The notes under the pieces: model-generated | Database searches by the model: none | Seen by the model: the letters and a program-made list of their open reading frames with translations, nothing else | Told to the model about the DNA's origin: nothing | Translations under genes and position numbers: made by a program | Part shown: positions 8,991 to 19,598 of the stretch, piece by piece | How positions within the stretch are numbered: the stretch's first letter is position 1 | Layout: each line of letters starts with the position of its first letter | Origin: CAYWMY01 sp046352935 | GTDB lineage: Bacteria; Pseudomonadota; Gammaproteobacteria; Steroidobacterales; Steroidobacteraceae | Direction of reading: 5' to 3' | Length of the DNA: 64,000 bases | Assembly: GCA_046352935.1 (NCBI GenBank) | Contig: JAXMGR010000001.1 | Location: 1 to 64,000, forward strand

Positions 8991-10361
8991 ATGCCAGTGA
9001 CCGTCGTGATTCTGGCCGCCGGCCAGGGCAAGCGCATGAACAGCGACCTGCCGAAGGTGCTGCAGCCCCTCGCGGGCCGGCCGCTGCTCGCCCATGTGGT
9101 CGACGCGGCGAACGGCGTGTCGCCCGCCGCGATCTCGGTGGTGTACGGGCACGGCGGCGAGCGCGTGCGCGAGGCGCTCGGCGACGACCGGCTTTCCTGG
9201 GTGCTGCAGGCCGAGCAGCTCGGTACCGGCCATGCGGTCATGCAGGCCGTGCCCTCGATCCCGGATGACCATCTGGTGCTCGTGCTCTACGGCGACGTGC
9301 CGCTCGTCGATCCGGAAACGCTGCGCGCGCTGGTCGCTGCCTCCGGGCCCCGCACGCTGTCCGTCCTGACCGTCGAACTCGATGATCCGAGCGGCTACGG
9401 CCGCGTGATCCGTGATACCGCCGGCGGGGTGGCCCGCATCGTCGAACACAAGGACGCGGGTCGCAAGGAGCTCGCCGTGCGGGAGGTCAACACGGGTCTG
9501 CTCGCCGCACCCGCAGGCGCCCTGAAACGCTGGCTCGCCGCGCTCGGCAACGACAATGCGCAGCGCGAGTACTACCTGACCGACTGCGTGGTCGCGGCGG
9601 TGCGCGACGGCTTCGATGTCGTCGGCGTGCGCGCGCCGACCGCCGCGGAGGTTCTCGGCGTCAACGACAAGACCCAGCTCGCCGACGTCGAGGCGGCGCT
9701 GCGCCGCCGACGCGCGACGGCGCTCATGCGTCAGGGCGTCACACTGGCGGATCCCGCGCGCTTCGATCAGCGCGGGGAAGTCGTCGCGGGCCGCGACGTG
9801 TACATCGACGTGAACGTCGTACTGTCCGGCCGTGTATCCCTCGGTGACCGCGTGCAGATCGGGCCGGGCTGCGTGCTGCGGGACTGCTCGATCGGGGCCG
9901 ACAGCATCGTACAGGCGCACAGCGTGGTCGAGCAGGCCGAGGTCGGTGCCTCGTGCATCATCGGTCCCTTCGCGCGGCTGCGCCCGGGAGCCGTGCTGAT
10001 GCGGGAGGTTCACATCGGCAACTTCGTCGAGGTGAAGAACTCGCGCATGGGCGATACATCGAAGGCCAATCATCTCGCGTACGTGGGTGACGCGACGGTG
10101 GGTGCGCGCGTGAACATCGGCGCCGGCACCATCGTCGCGAACTACGATGGTGCCAACAAGCACCACACCGTGATCGGGGACGATGCGCACACGGGTTCCA
10201 ACTCGGTCCTGGTCGCGCCGATCAGCGTCGGGGCGGGCGCCACCGTTGGCGCGGGCTCGACCGTGACGAAGACCGTGCCGCCGGGCAAGCTGACGGTTGC
10301 ACGGGCGAAGCAGGTCACGGTCGAAGGCTGGCAGCGGCCGCGCAAGCAGCCGAAGGCGTGA
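8991..10361 (+). CDS. glmU: Bifunctional GlcNAc-1-P uridyltransferase / GlcN-1-P acetyltransferase
   Basis: Makes UDP-GlcNAc for peptidoglycan and LPS: acetylates glucosamine-1-phosphate, then uridylylates it. The 456-aa length fits the family. The N-terminal pyrophosphorylase domain carries LAAGQGKRMNSDLPKVLQ; the C-terminal left-handed beta-helix shows hexapeptide repeats and the YVGDATVGARVNIGAGTI segment of the acetyltransferase site. The ATG at 8991 gives the canonical MPVTVVILAAG start with GGTGGA 10 nt upstream; an in-frame ATG at 8970 is possible. A TACAAT at 8951-8956 may be the -10 element, but no good -35 was found. Confidence 0.97.
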   Translation: MPVTVVILAAGQGKRMNSDLPKVLQPLAGRPLLAHVVDAANGVSPAAISVVYGHGGERVREALGDDRLSWVLQAEQLGTGHAVMQAVPSIPDDHLVLVLYGDVPLVDPETLRALVAASGPRTLSVLTVELDDPSGYGRVIRDTAGGVARIVEHKDAGRKELAVREVNTGLLAAPAGALKRWLAALGNDNAQREYYLTDCVVAAVRDGFDVVGVRAPTAAEVLGVNDKTQLADVEAALRRRRATALMRQGVTLADPARFDQRGEVVAGRDVYIDVNVVLSGRVSLGDRVQIGPGCVLRDCSIGADSIVQAHSVVEQAEVGASCIIGPFARLRPGAVLMREVHIGNFVEVKNSRMGDTSKANHLAYVGDATVGARVNIGAGTIVANYDGANKHHTVIGDDAHTGSNSVLVAPISVGAGATVGAGSTVTKTVPPGKLTVARAKQVTVEGWQRPRKQPKA

Positions 10362-10464
10362 GTCCGCCGCGCCCGGTCCGGGTGAGCATCCCGGTACACT
10401 GCTGCGATACGGTTCCGCAGGTGATCGTGCGTCGCGGAGCGGGACCCGTTACAGGAGACGTCTG

Positions 10465-12302
<1,838 letters not shown>

Positions 12303-12306
<4 letters not shown>

Positions 12307-13004
12307 AGCGCCGGGACGGCCCCGCCGTGCGCGGGAAGTCGCTCCGGAAGCGCGCCGCGGGCTTCACCCCGGGCGAGGCCGGGCGGCAGGAATCTCCCGC
12401 CGATCGATTCGGCGCCGAGTTCTACCGGCGCTATTACCTCGATCCGGCGACCCGCGTGGCCTCGCGTGCGGATGCCGAGCGCCTGGGGAACGTCTTCTGC
12501 TCGCAACTCGCCTATCTGGGCGTTCCGGTCCGTCGGGTACTCGACGCCGGCTGTGGCCTCGGTCACATGCGGGGCCCGGTCCGGCGTTTCTTCCCGCAGG
12601 CGCGCTACGTCGGGCTGGAGACCAGCGCCTGGCTGTGCGGGCGCCATGGCTGGACGCAGTCGACCATCGAGCAATTCCGGTCGAACGATCCGTTCGATCT
12701 GGTCATCTGCCACGATGTTCTCCAGTACCTGGATGATGCGGCCGCGGCACGGGCCATCGCCAACCTCGGGCGTCTCTCGCGGGCCGCGCTGTTCGTGAGC
12801 GTCCTGACACGGGAGGACTGGCTGCGACATGCGGACCGGGCGAGAACCGATGCCGAGGTTCACCTGCGTACTGCCGGCTGGTACCGGCAGCGCCTGCTGC
12901 GACGGTTCCGGCCTCTGTCCGGAGGGTTGCTGCTGCGGCGGGGTCTGAAACCCCTGCTCTGGGAGCTCGAGCGGCCGTGGCCGGGTCAGGCCCGGCGCTC
13001 CTGA
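12303..13004 (+). CDS. Class I SAM-dependent methyltransferase
   Basis: A 233-aa protein whose ATG overlaps the glmS stop (ATGA), so it is co-translated with glmS. Motif I for S-adenosylmethionine is VLDAGCGLGHM and the acidic residue at the end of strand 2 is in YVGLETS; FDLVICHDVLQYL is motif IV. The 40-residue N-terminus is basic and the C-terminus Arg/Pro-rich. The fold resembles methyltransferase 11/25-type small-molecule enzymes; the substrate is unknown. The link with glmS is positional only. Confidence 0.85.
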
Positions 13005-13484
13005 TGGTGCGCGTTGCGGGGGCTCCGCCAGCCTTGCGGACGACCCCGGCGGTGAGCACTTCGTCGGCGTGCTACCCGGCAGGCCATGCTGCAGCATTCC
13101 GGTGTCGAAGTATCGACCGCCATGTTCGGACCGGGTCAAACGGAGTGAAATTGCTGCGCAAAAGCCGAGGACGCTCCGCCTGATCTTGTTAATTCATTGT
13201 TTTATCTGGACTTTATTTCAACGCGGTCGACGTGTTTTGCTGCGATTTTCTGTGACGAGGTGCTTCCCGTCCGATCCTGCAGCACGAACTTTTTGCTGCG
13301 CCTGGCGCGCCTCGGCATGAACAGCGGCGCGCAGCGCACCCGAACGCCGCTGATCCGCAGTAGCGGTGACTGATCCGGCTTGACGGGCAGCAGCGCGCTG
13401 GCAATAGTCCGAAGTTGCCGGTGAAGCTGCGCGCTGGGTACGCGCAGGATCTGCTTTGTCAAACCAGAACAGGGGATGCCTTTT
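13005..13484 (+). other. 480-nt intergenic region with an AT-rich core
   Basis: No credible gene on either strand. The stretch about 13183-13256 is strikingly AT-rich for this window, with runs such as TTGTTAATTCATTGTTTTATC and GACTTTATTTC. Hexamers like TTGTTA (13186-13191) occur, but I could not pair any with a well-spaced -10. It may hold the promoter and leader of the lipoprotein gene at 13485 or be a foreign remnant. Confidence 0.5.
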
Positions 13485-14006
13485 ATGCCGATTTCCGTGA
13501 GTACGGGTCTGCGGACTCTGGGTCTCGCCGTGGCCGTCGCCATCGCGGGTTGCAGTGGCGGCAGTGACAACGACGACTTGCCGCTGCTCAAGGCCACCAT
13601 CAAGGTCAAGAACGTCTCCCAGGGCGGCGTGTGCGACGTCCTGCCCGTGCGCATCACCCCCAAGGAACTGCGGGGTGAGGCGAACAAGTATGCCAACGCC
13701 AAGCAGACCGTGACCGAGGTCACCACCAAGGGTCCCACCGACGAAAACGGTGTCCCGACCTGCAACGGCGAGGCGGAGAGCCTGCCGCTGGCGCCGGGTG
13801 ACTGGGAGTTCAAGGTGGCCCTGGCGTCCGACACCTATTCCTGCGTGCACGAGATCAAGGGCGGGGGCGATCTCGTCGTCGAGTTCGCCGACGGTGTCGC
13901 GGGCTGCGGCGATGCGCCGGCCGCCGAGGCTGCCGCTCCGGCGGGATCCGCCCCCGTCGGTTCCGCTGCGGCGGGGTCGGCGCCCGCCGCCGCACCGGCC
14001 GGCTGA
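13485..14006 (+). CDS. Small lipoprotein of unknown function
   Basis: A 173-aa protein with a lipoprotein signal: a hydrophobic LGLAVAVAIAGC ending in a lipobox, so the mature protein would start at that cysteine and be membrane-anchored. The mature domain (about 100 residues) has four further cysteines, in GGVCDV, VPTCNG, YSCVHE and AGCGD, enough for two disulfides. The last 30 residues are an Ala/Gly/Pro/Ser low-complexity tail with repeated AGSAP-like units. AGGGG at 13471-13475 abuts an ATG at 13476 but lies 9 nt before the ATG at 13485, which is therefore chosen. No family recognised. A strong terminator follows at 14038-14065. Confidence 0.75.
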   Translation: MPISVSTGLRTLGLAVAVAIAGCSGGSDNDDLPLLKATIKVKNVSQGGVCDVLPVRITPKELRGEANKYANAKQTVTEVTTKGPTDENGVPTCNGEAESLPLAPGDWEFKVALASDTYSCVHEIKGGGDLVVEFADGVAGCGDAPAAEAAAPAGSAPVGSAAAGSAPAAAPAG

Positions 14007-14037
14007 TCCCGCCCCGGTCAGGGTCGACGTTGCCCGA

Positions 14038-14065
14038 GGGCTGGCACGCTGTGTCGTGCCAGCCC
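14038..14065 (+). terminator. Intrinsic terminator after the lipoprotein gene
   Basis: Perfect 11-nt arms GGGCTGGCACG and CGTGCCAGCCC around a 6-nt loop (CTGTGT), followed by TTCGTT. It starts 32 nt after the stop of the lipoprotein gene and marks it as a single-gene unit. Confidence 0.85.
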
Positions 14066-14139
14066 TTCGTTCATGTCGACGATGAAGCTGCGCCCGACTC
14101 CGGCCGGGTGCCGCTCCGGGCCGATCACGGACGTCGTTC

Positions 14140-15105
14140 TTGTCACTGAAGATTCCCCAGACGGTCCGGCGCCTGCTGCCGGTCGTCATCTCTCTCGGCA
14201 TCATCGGCCTCGCCGCCAGCGTGTTGTGGCGTTCGCTCGCCCATATCGATCCGCGCGCCGTCCTGCACCACCTCCAGGCGTTGCCCGTCCTGCTGGTCCT
14301 TGCCTCACTGCTCGCAACCTCGGCGGCCTATGCGGCGCTGGCTTTCTACGAAGTGCAGATGCTTCGCCACGTCAGCCCGGCGGTGAGCGCACGCCGCGCA
14401 TTCGTGACGGCGCTCAGTGCCTATCCGATCGGCCATGCCATCGGCTTCGGTGCACTATCGGGAGGGGCCGTCCGCTTGCGGATCTACGGGGCGGCCGGCG
14501 TCGATGCCCTCGGTATCGCCCGCATCGTCGTGCTGTCCGCCATGCCGTATGCGCTCGGCCTGGGCGTGCTGCTGGGGCTCGCACTGATCGTCGACGCCGA
14601 GCAGGCCGCAGCCCTGCTCGGGATCCGGCCGTCCACCGCAGTGCTCGTCGGCGCGGTGTCATTCGCCCTGCATGGTGGCTATGTCGCGGCCGTGCGCTGG
14701 CGTCAGCGGCCGTTCCGGATCGGCGAGAGAGACATCTCGCTGCCGCCACCGCATCTCACGCGGCAGCAGTATGCGATGGGTCTCATCGACGTCGCGGCCG
14801 CGGTCGCAGCGCTCTACGTCCTGCTGCCCGAATCAGCCTCCATCGGTTATCCGGCATTCATCGCCGTGTACGTGCTGTGCATCCTGGCGGCGCTGGCGAG
14901 CAGCGTTCCGGCCGGCCTCGGTGTCTTCGAGGCGACGTTGTTCGCGCTGCTGCCCTCGGTGCCGAAGGACCAGCTCCTGGCCTCGGTGCTGGCCTATCGC
15001 CTCATCTACGAACTGGTGCCGTTCAGCATCGGAGTCGCGCTGTTCACGGCCTACGAGGCGCGCGCGAGGTGGCTGTCGTGGAAGCGGTCACGCCACCCCG
15101 GCTGA
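14140..15105 (+). CDS. LPG-synthase-type transmembrane (flippase domain) protein
   Basis: A 321-aa polytopic membrane protein with about eight hydrophobic segments, matching the N-terminal membrane domain of MprF/UPF0104 proteins. Family landmarks are ALSAYPIGHAIGFGALSGGAVRLRIY and the closing SSVPAGLGVFEATL. In MprF this domain flips lysyl-phosphatidylglycerol; stand-alone versions are of unknown substrate. No synthase domain follows, so this is a domain-only member. The reported start is a TTG at 14140 without a clear ribosome site and is uncertain. It converges on the MalM-like gene with 7 nt between. Confidence 0.75.
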   Translation: MSLKIPQTVRRLLPVVISLGIIGLAASVLWRSLAHIDPRAVLHHLQALPVLLVLASLLATSAAYAALAFYEVQMLRHVSPAVSARRAFVTALSAYPIGHAIGFGALSGGAVRLRIYGAAGVDALGIARIVVLSAMPYALGLGVLLGLALIVDAEQAAALLGIRPSTAVLVGAVSFALHGGYVAAVRWRQRPFRIGERDISLPPPHLTRQQYAMGLIDVAAAVAALYVLLPESASIGYPAFIAVYVLCILAALASSVPAGLGVFEATLFALLPSVPKDQLLASVLAYRLIYELVPFSIGVALFTAYEARARWLSWKRSRHPG

Positions 15106-15112
15106 CCAGGCT

Positions 15113-15799
15113 CTACCCGCCGCCCTCGCCGGATGGAGGCTCGGCGGTGTCCGGAATCACGCTCACCTGCAGCCTGCCGAACACCGCGGCCGGAATGGCC
15201 GAATCACCCTTGCGCTCGAGGTAGTCCGTGGTCGTATCCGTCAGGACGTCGCCCTCGCGGCGCTCCTCCGGGGGCGCGCCCAGCAGCAGTGCGGGCGTGA
15301 AGACGACCAGGTAGCGCTCCCTCGCCTCCGCAGGGTCGACCCGGAGGTTGAGAGAAAGGCCGGGCTCGCCCCCGGGTGTCGCGAGCGCGGGCTCCAGCCG
15401 GAGATGACTCGGTGACGAGAGCCTCGTGACGATGAAGTTGTCGTTGAGCAGCGCGACGACCGGATAGAACACCCGCGTGGCGTCACCCTTGCCCTGCAGG
15501 AGGCTCTTGATCCTGACGCGATAGGAGCTCGATGCCTCGGGAAGGCGCAGCGCCGCGAAGAAACTGCGACCGCTGTGAAAATCGAACAGGCGGCTCGTCG
15601 GTCCGATCTCGAGCGATCGCTGCCCCGGCAGACTCATGTCCACGAACTGGAACTCGGTGGGGTCGCTGCAGCAGACCCTCGCGTTGCGATAAACGCGCTG
15701 CTGTGCGCGGCTCGCGCCGGGTGGGGGTGCGGCGGTCGCGACGGCTGTGATGCCGCAGAGGGCCCAGGCCAGCAGGGACGCGGGGATGTATCGATGCAT
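15113..15799 (-). CDS. MalM-like periplasmic protein
   Basis: A 228-aa protein with a signal peptide (hydrophobic segment ending ATAAPP near residue 24). The mature part matches the maltose-operon periplasmic protein (MalM) pattern: an early CCSDPTEFQFV, then FDFHSGRSFFAALRLP and SYRVRIKSLL, a jelly-roll-like N-domain followed by a region with LRVDPAEARERYLVVFTP. MalM-family proteins often occur outside maltose operons with unknown role; no maltose gene is in this window. The next gene upstream on the same strand ends 112 nt away. Confidence 0.6.
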   Translation of the reverse strand: MHRYIPASLLAWALCGITAVATAAPPPGASRAQQRVYRNARVCCSDPTEFQFVDMSLPGQRSLEIGPTSRLFDFHSGRSFFAALRLPEASSSYRVRIKSLLQGKGDATRVFYPVVALLNDNFIVTRLSSPSHLRLEPALATPGGEPGLSLNLRVDPAEARERYLVVFTPALLLGAPPEERREGDVLTDTTTDYLERKGDSAIPAAVFGRLQVSVIPDTAEPPSGEGGG

Positions 15800-15911
15800 G
15801 TTGATCCAGAACCGGTGGAGCGCCGGCCGAAGGCTGGCGTCGTGTTCCGTGGAAATCCGCGGGACACGACACTAGCACGCCGGCCCCGCCCCGACGCGCT
15901 GTTTCACGGCT

Positions 15912-17894
15912 TCAGCGATCCGGCTGACGGAAGCGCAGCCGGACGCGGGTACGCGCAGGGATTGCGATGCCGTCGACATCGAGCGGCGCATAGCGCCACT
16001 GCCCGACCGCTTCGGTCGCCGCGGCATCGAAGGTGCCGGCGGGTGACGAGGCCAGGATCCTCATGTCCCGCGCGTTGCCGTCAGTGCCGATCGTGAACTC
16101 CAGTTCGACCGAACCTTCGACGCCCAGTCGGGCCGCCCGTGCCGGATAGGCAGCCGCGACATGGCGGGATTTATTCAACTCCGACTCAGCGGTCAACGGC
16201 GGAGAGTCGTAGGCCTGGCGTACGCGTTCCATGACGTCGGTGGCTCGTCGCACCGCAGGCAGGTCGATGCCGAGCGCACCAGCCGCACGAAGGGAATACT
16301 CGGCCTCACGCCACTGCTGGCGGCGCAACTGTTCGCGCGCGCCGTCCAGCAGGCGCCGCGACAACGCCTGGATGGTGTCGGAGAGTCCCGGGAAGTCACC
16401 GTCGGCCGCCCGGAGGAGGTCGACGTAGTGCTGCGCGGAGTCGGCCGTGGGCTCGATCAGGTGGCCCTCGGCGATGCGCCGGTTCGCGAGTGCGAGGAGG
16501 CGCTGGTGCTCTTCGCCCGATGCTGCCGACTGTCCGCGGGCGATTTCGGCACGCAGGCTGGCTGCAGTCCCGGGGTCGCGGGCCAGTCCCTCGACCTCCG
16601 CGGTCCAGCGCACGGCGTCCGAATAGCGACCCGCGGCCAGGGCTTCGCGCGCGCGCAGCACCAGCAGGTCCGACAGACGATCCTGTGCCGCGGCGATCGC
16701 CGGGTCCGTCGGGTTGGCCTGGCGCGCGGACCTGAGCAGCGCGACGGCGCTCTGCGGCCCATCGACCAGATTGCCGGCCGCCATGCGTTGCATCGCGCGG
16801 CCCAGCAGAGTCCGGGCCTCCTGCTGGCCGGTCTGCGGGACGGATGCAGGATCGAGCGTGTGGATCGTTCCCGCGGGCGGGCGGGCATTGATGCCGGCAC
16901 GCGCTGCGTCGAGCTTCTCTCGCAGGGCCCGCAGGCGCTCGGGAGGAGGCTCGGCGAAGCGCGCCGCGTCGAGCATCGTCGCTGCGGCGAGGAGATCGCC
17001 GATCACGAGCGCCTGTTCGGAGCGGTCCAGCAGCGCGTTACCCGTCGCGACCAGTCCTCGCCTCGCCGCGTCGTTGCCGGGGTTCCGTCGCAGCACCTGA
17101 CGGAACAGCTCGATGGCATTGTTGCCGCGCGGCTCTGCGAGCCGGCCGGCGTCGAGGGCGGCTTCGGCTTCAGCGAGCCTGGGGTCGGGTGCCGCATTCA
17201 CGGTTACCGCGTCCCGATCGCGCGCTGCAGCGTGTGTTGATGCTTCGCTGCGTTCGGGTGCCGCGGCCTTGAGCGTCAACCAGGCCACCGCGCCGATCAG
17301 GGTCGCGGCGATCAGCGCGCCGGGGATCAGGAGCCTGCGCGATCCACCCGGATCCCGAGGGTGTGCCGCTACGGCTTCACCTGGAACCGGGGGCTCGGGC
17401 CCGGGCCCGGGCCTGGAACCGTACGTGGCGGCCTCGGCTGTGACCTGCTGCCGGCGCACGGCACCGTCGATGAACGTCCGGGCGCGTTCCTGCGATACCG
17501 GCTTGTGCAGGAACCGGTAGACGTCCCCCGACGAGATCAGCGAGGCGAGTTCGGCTTCGTCGTCGCGACGGCCGGTGACGACGACGGGCAGTTCCGGGAG
17601 CTGCTGCCGGATCCGTGTCACGATCTCCGCGGTTCCGTGGCCCGTCACCGCGGCATCGATCAACAGTACACCGCGATTCGACGCGAGCACGAGTTCGGCC
17701 GCATGCGTGGCGCTCTCCGCGCGCCAGAACCGATGTCGACCGTCGATGGCGCTGCGGATGTGCTCGAGCAGTGCCGGATCCGTCGCGAGCACGACGACAT
17801 TCGCCTGCTCGGGGCGCAGCACCGTCGGGGTCGCGGTGGCTTCCGCTCCGCTGGTCGCGACGGGCGAACCAGACTTTGCGTCCAATGTGCTCAA
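15912..17894 (-). CDS. Receiver domain - TM - TPR - TonB C-terminal domain fusion protein
   Basis: A 660-aa protein of unusual architecture. Residues 31-150 look like a response-regulator receiver domain: acidic D39, phospho-acceptor candidate D80 in LLID, T107 and K131 in FLHKPVS. A Pro-rich linker leads to a single membrane helix at 188-208. Residues about 225-560 are TPR-like helical repeats (Ala/Leu/Arg pairs such as LAEAEAALDAGRL). Residues 570-658 are a TonB C-terminal domain (AAYPARAARLGVEGSVELEF and AVGQWRYAPLDVDG). Topology would put the receiver in the cytoplasm and the TonB part in the periplasm. The start is a TTG without a Shine-Dalgarno site and is uncertain. The function is unknown; it may link a cytoplasmic signal to the outer membrane. 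Confidence 0.75.
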   Translation of the reverse strand: MSTLDAKSGSPVATSGAEATATPTVLRPEQANVVVLATDPALLEHIRSAIDGRHRFWRAESATHAAELVLASNRGVLLIDAAVTGHGTAEIVTRIRQQLPELPVVVTGRRDDEAELASLISSGDVYRFLHKPVSQERARTFIDGAVRRQQVTAEAATYGSRPGPGPEPPVPGEAVAAHPRDPGGSRRLLIPGALIAATLIGAVAWLTLKAAAPERSEASTHAAARDRDAVTVNAAPDPRLAEAEAALDAGRLAEPRGNNAIELFRQVLRRNPGNDAARRGLVATGNALLDRSEQALVIGDLLAAATMLDAARFAEPPPERLRALREKLDAARAGINARPPAGTIHTLDPASVPQTGQQEARTLLGRAMQRMAAGNLVDGPQSAVALLRSARQANPTDPAIAAAQDRLSDLLVLRAREALAAGRYSDAVRWTAEVEGLARDPGTAASLRAEIARGQSAASGEEHQRLLALANRRIAEGHLIEPTADSAQHYVDLLRAADGDFPGLSDTIQALSRRLLDGAREQLRRQQWREAEYSLRAAGALGIDLPAVRRATDVMERVRQAYDSPPLTAESELNKSRHVAAAYPARAARLGVEGSVELEFTIGTDGNARDMRILASSPAGTFDAAATEAVGQWRYAPLDVDGIAIPARTRVRLRFRQPDR

Positions 17895-18308
17895 TGCGCG
17901 GGTCCGTACGGATCGTGATGAGGGGTCGTCATTGCGCGCAACCGGCGCGCTCCGTGGTGCCGGAAGACCCGAGCCCCAGCGGGCGTCATTCTTGGCGGTC
18001 CACGCGCGTGGCCAATGCGATACAGGTCGCGCTTTGCCCGTCCGAACGCGTGAGCTTCGTCACGCCTTGGGGTTACGCGCGAGATCCGCGTCCCGGGTGG
18101 CCCGGTAGATCCTCCAGTACCCCGGTCGTTGCGGCGGAGCAACGGATTCCCGGCTGAACGGCGGCGTGGCGACACTTATGTCGTCTCGACAGACCCGGAA
18201 TGCCGGCGTATGTTGGCCGCGCGTCAGAGGCCACCGGGGTTCCGACGACAAATGAACATCCAGCGCAAGCATGGAAGCGGAACACCGGCCACAACAACAA
18301 TCGGGACC
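17895..18308. other. 414-nt divergent intergenic region
   Basis: Lies between the divergently read receiver-TonB gene and the hypothetical gene at 18309. The forward frame of the latter is open back to 18129, so part of it may be coding if a further-upstream start is used. No clear promoter, hairpin or RNA gene was seen. Confidence 0.4.
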
Positions 18309-18806
18309 ATGGGAGGGGATGCCGGTTCCTCCGGCCCCAATACGATGCCGACCCCAGAGATCGCGTTCGTGTCGCGGTTGCCCCGCGATCACCGCCAATT
18401 GCTCGAAACCCTGCTGTTCTTCAATCGCGGTCAGGACCGCGTCCGCTCCGGGATCCTGGCGGCGATCGAGCGTTTCGGAGCGCCGGAGGTCGTCGAGCAC
18501 GACGGCGGGCTGCGTGTCCGTGTCGCCGGCGCTGCCGAAGTCCAGAGCCTTTTTGCCATCGAGCGGACGGGTGACCTGACCCGGCCGATCGGTGTGGTCG
18601 TCTACGTCCGCGACACCTTCGAACGCATCACGGTGCTGCACATGGTCGTTGCGGAGGAATATGCCGCCGGTGGACTGAACGGTGAGCAGTACCTGCCGCT
18701 GAGGCTGGTGCACGCGGTACGGCGCATCGCGCGAAGGACGTCCGGAATCCGCCACGTCGAGCTGCTGTATACCCACCGTCGGCTGCGTGCTGCAGCGGTG
18801 GCTTGA
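18309..18806 (+). CDS. Conserved-looking hypothetical protein
   Basis: A 165-aa (or shorter) soluble protein. The body reads PEIAFVSRLPRDHRQLLETL, then a block with FNRGQDRVRSGILAAIERFG and a beta-rich part (RPIGVVVYVRDTFERITVLHM) before RRIARRTSGIRHVELLY. The strand-helix order of the second half is loosely like a GNAT acyltransferase, but no acetyl-CoA loop is visible, so no function is assigned. Start codons at 18252, 18309 and 18345 are all possible; none has a good ribosome site. The 185 nt to the next gene hold no feature I can name. Confidence 0.5.
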   Translation: MGGDAGSSGPNTMPTPEIAFVSRLPRDHRQLLETLLFFNRGQDRVRSGILAAIERFGAPEVVEHDGGLRVRVAGAAEVQSLFAIERTGDLTRPIGVVVYVRDTFERITVLHMVVAEEYAAGGLNGEQYLPLRLVHAVRRIARRTSGIRHVELLYTHRRLRAAAVA

Positions 18807-18991
18807 CGGCGGCCGGACTGGCGTCCCGGCCCGTGTGCGTGCCGGGGCAAGGGTGTCTGCTGCATGTCGCCGGAAGGCTGCGTACGCCCGGTGGTCAACG
18901 AACCCGCGGCCATGGGCAATACTCGGACAGGCTCCTAGTGCGAACAGGCCCTAGTCTTGCGGTGATCGACGGTCACGACGGGAGCATTCGT

Positions 18992-19534
18992 GTGAACAAG
19001 CTGTGCCGGTTCCTGATGCTGGTCCTCTGCCTGAGTGGTGGTGGCGCACCGGCCTTTGCCGAGACCCGCGAGGAGCTGGATGCGTCCGTGCGCGAGACCG
19101 TGCAGGAGTTCTACCGGCATTCGGCGAGCGGCAAGGAACTCGCGGCACGTGCCGCCGGCATGCTCGTGTTCCCGAAGGTCTACAAGGGCGGTGTCGGACT
19201 GGGCGGTGAGTACGGTGAGGGGGCGCTGCTCGTCGGCGGCCGGACCACCGGCTACTACAGCATCGCCGCCGGTTCGATCGGCCTGCAGCTCGGTCTGCAG
19301 AAGAAGAGCCAGGTGATCCTTTTCATGCACCAGCCGGCACTGCAGCGCTTCCAGCGCAGCAAGGGCTGGAAGGCCGGTGTCGACGGCAGTGTCGCGCTCG
19401 CGACGCTCGGGGCGGGTGAGCAGATCGACACCGAGACGGCCCGGAAGCCGATCATCGGCTTCATCTTTTCCAACAAGGGCCTCATGTACAACCTGACGTT
19501 CGAAGGCGCGAAGATCACTCGCATCAAGAAGTGA
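18992..19534 (+). CDS. SYLF/YSC84-family lipid-binding protein, secreted
   Basis: A 180-aa protein: signal peptide (hydrophobic LMLVLCLSGGGAPAFAE) followed by a SYLF (YSC84/Las17-binding-type) domain. Family signatures are the early AAGMLVFPKVYKGGVGLGGE and a C-terminal GFIFSNKGLMYNL. Bacterial members are periplasmic or outer-membrane associated and bind phospholipid in the related eukaryotic proteins; the bacterial role is not settled. The GTG at 18992 is chosen because GGGAG lies 7 nt upstream and it starts the signal peptide properly (VNKLCRFL); the upstream open frame is probably untranslated. Convergent with the DUF502 gene. Confidence 0.85.
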   Translation: MNKLCRFLMLVLCLSGGGAPAFAETREELDASVRETVQEFYRHSASGKELAARAAGMLVFPKVYKGGVGLGGEYGEGALLVGGRTTGYYSIAAGSIGLQLGLQKKSQVILFMHQPALQRFQRSKGWKAGVDGSVALATLGAGEQIDTETARKPIIGFIFSNKGLMYNLTFEGAKITRIKK

Positions 19535-19598
19535 CGTGCCGCGTGCGCTGGGCCGGTGACCCGGGCGTGCGGCGAGCACCCTGGAGGGCACTCTTCGT

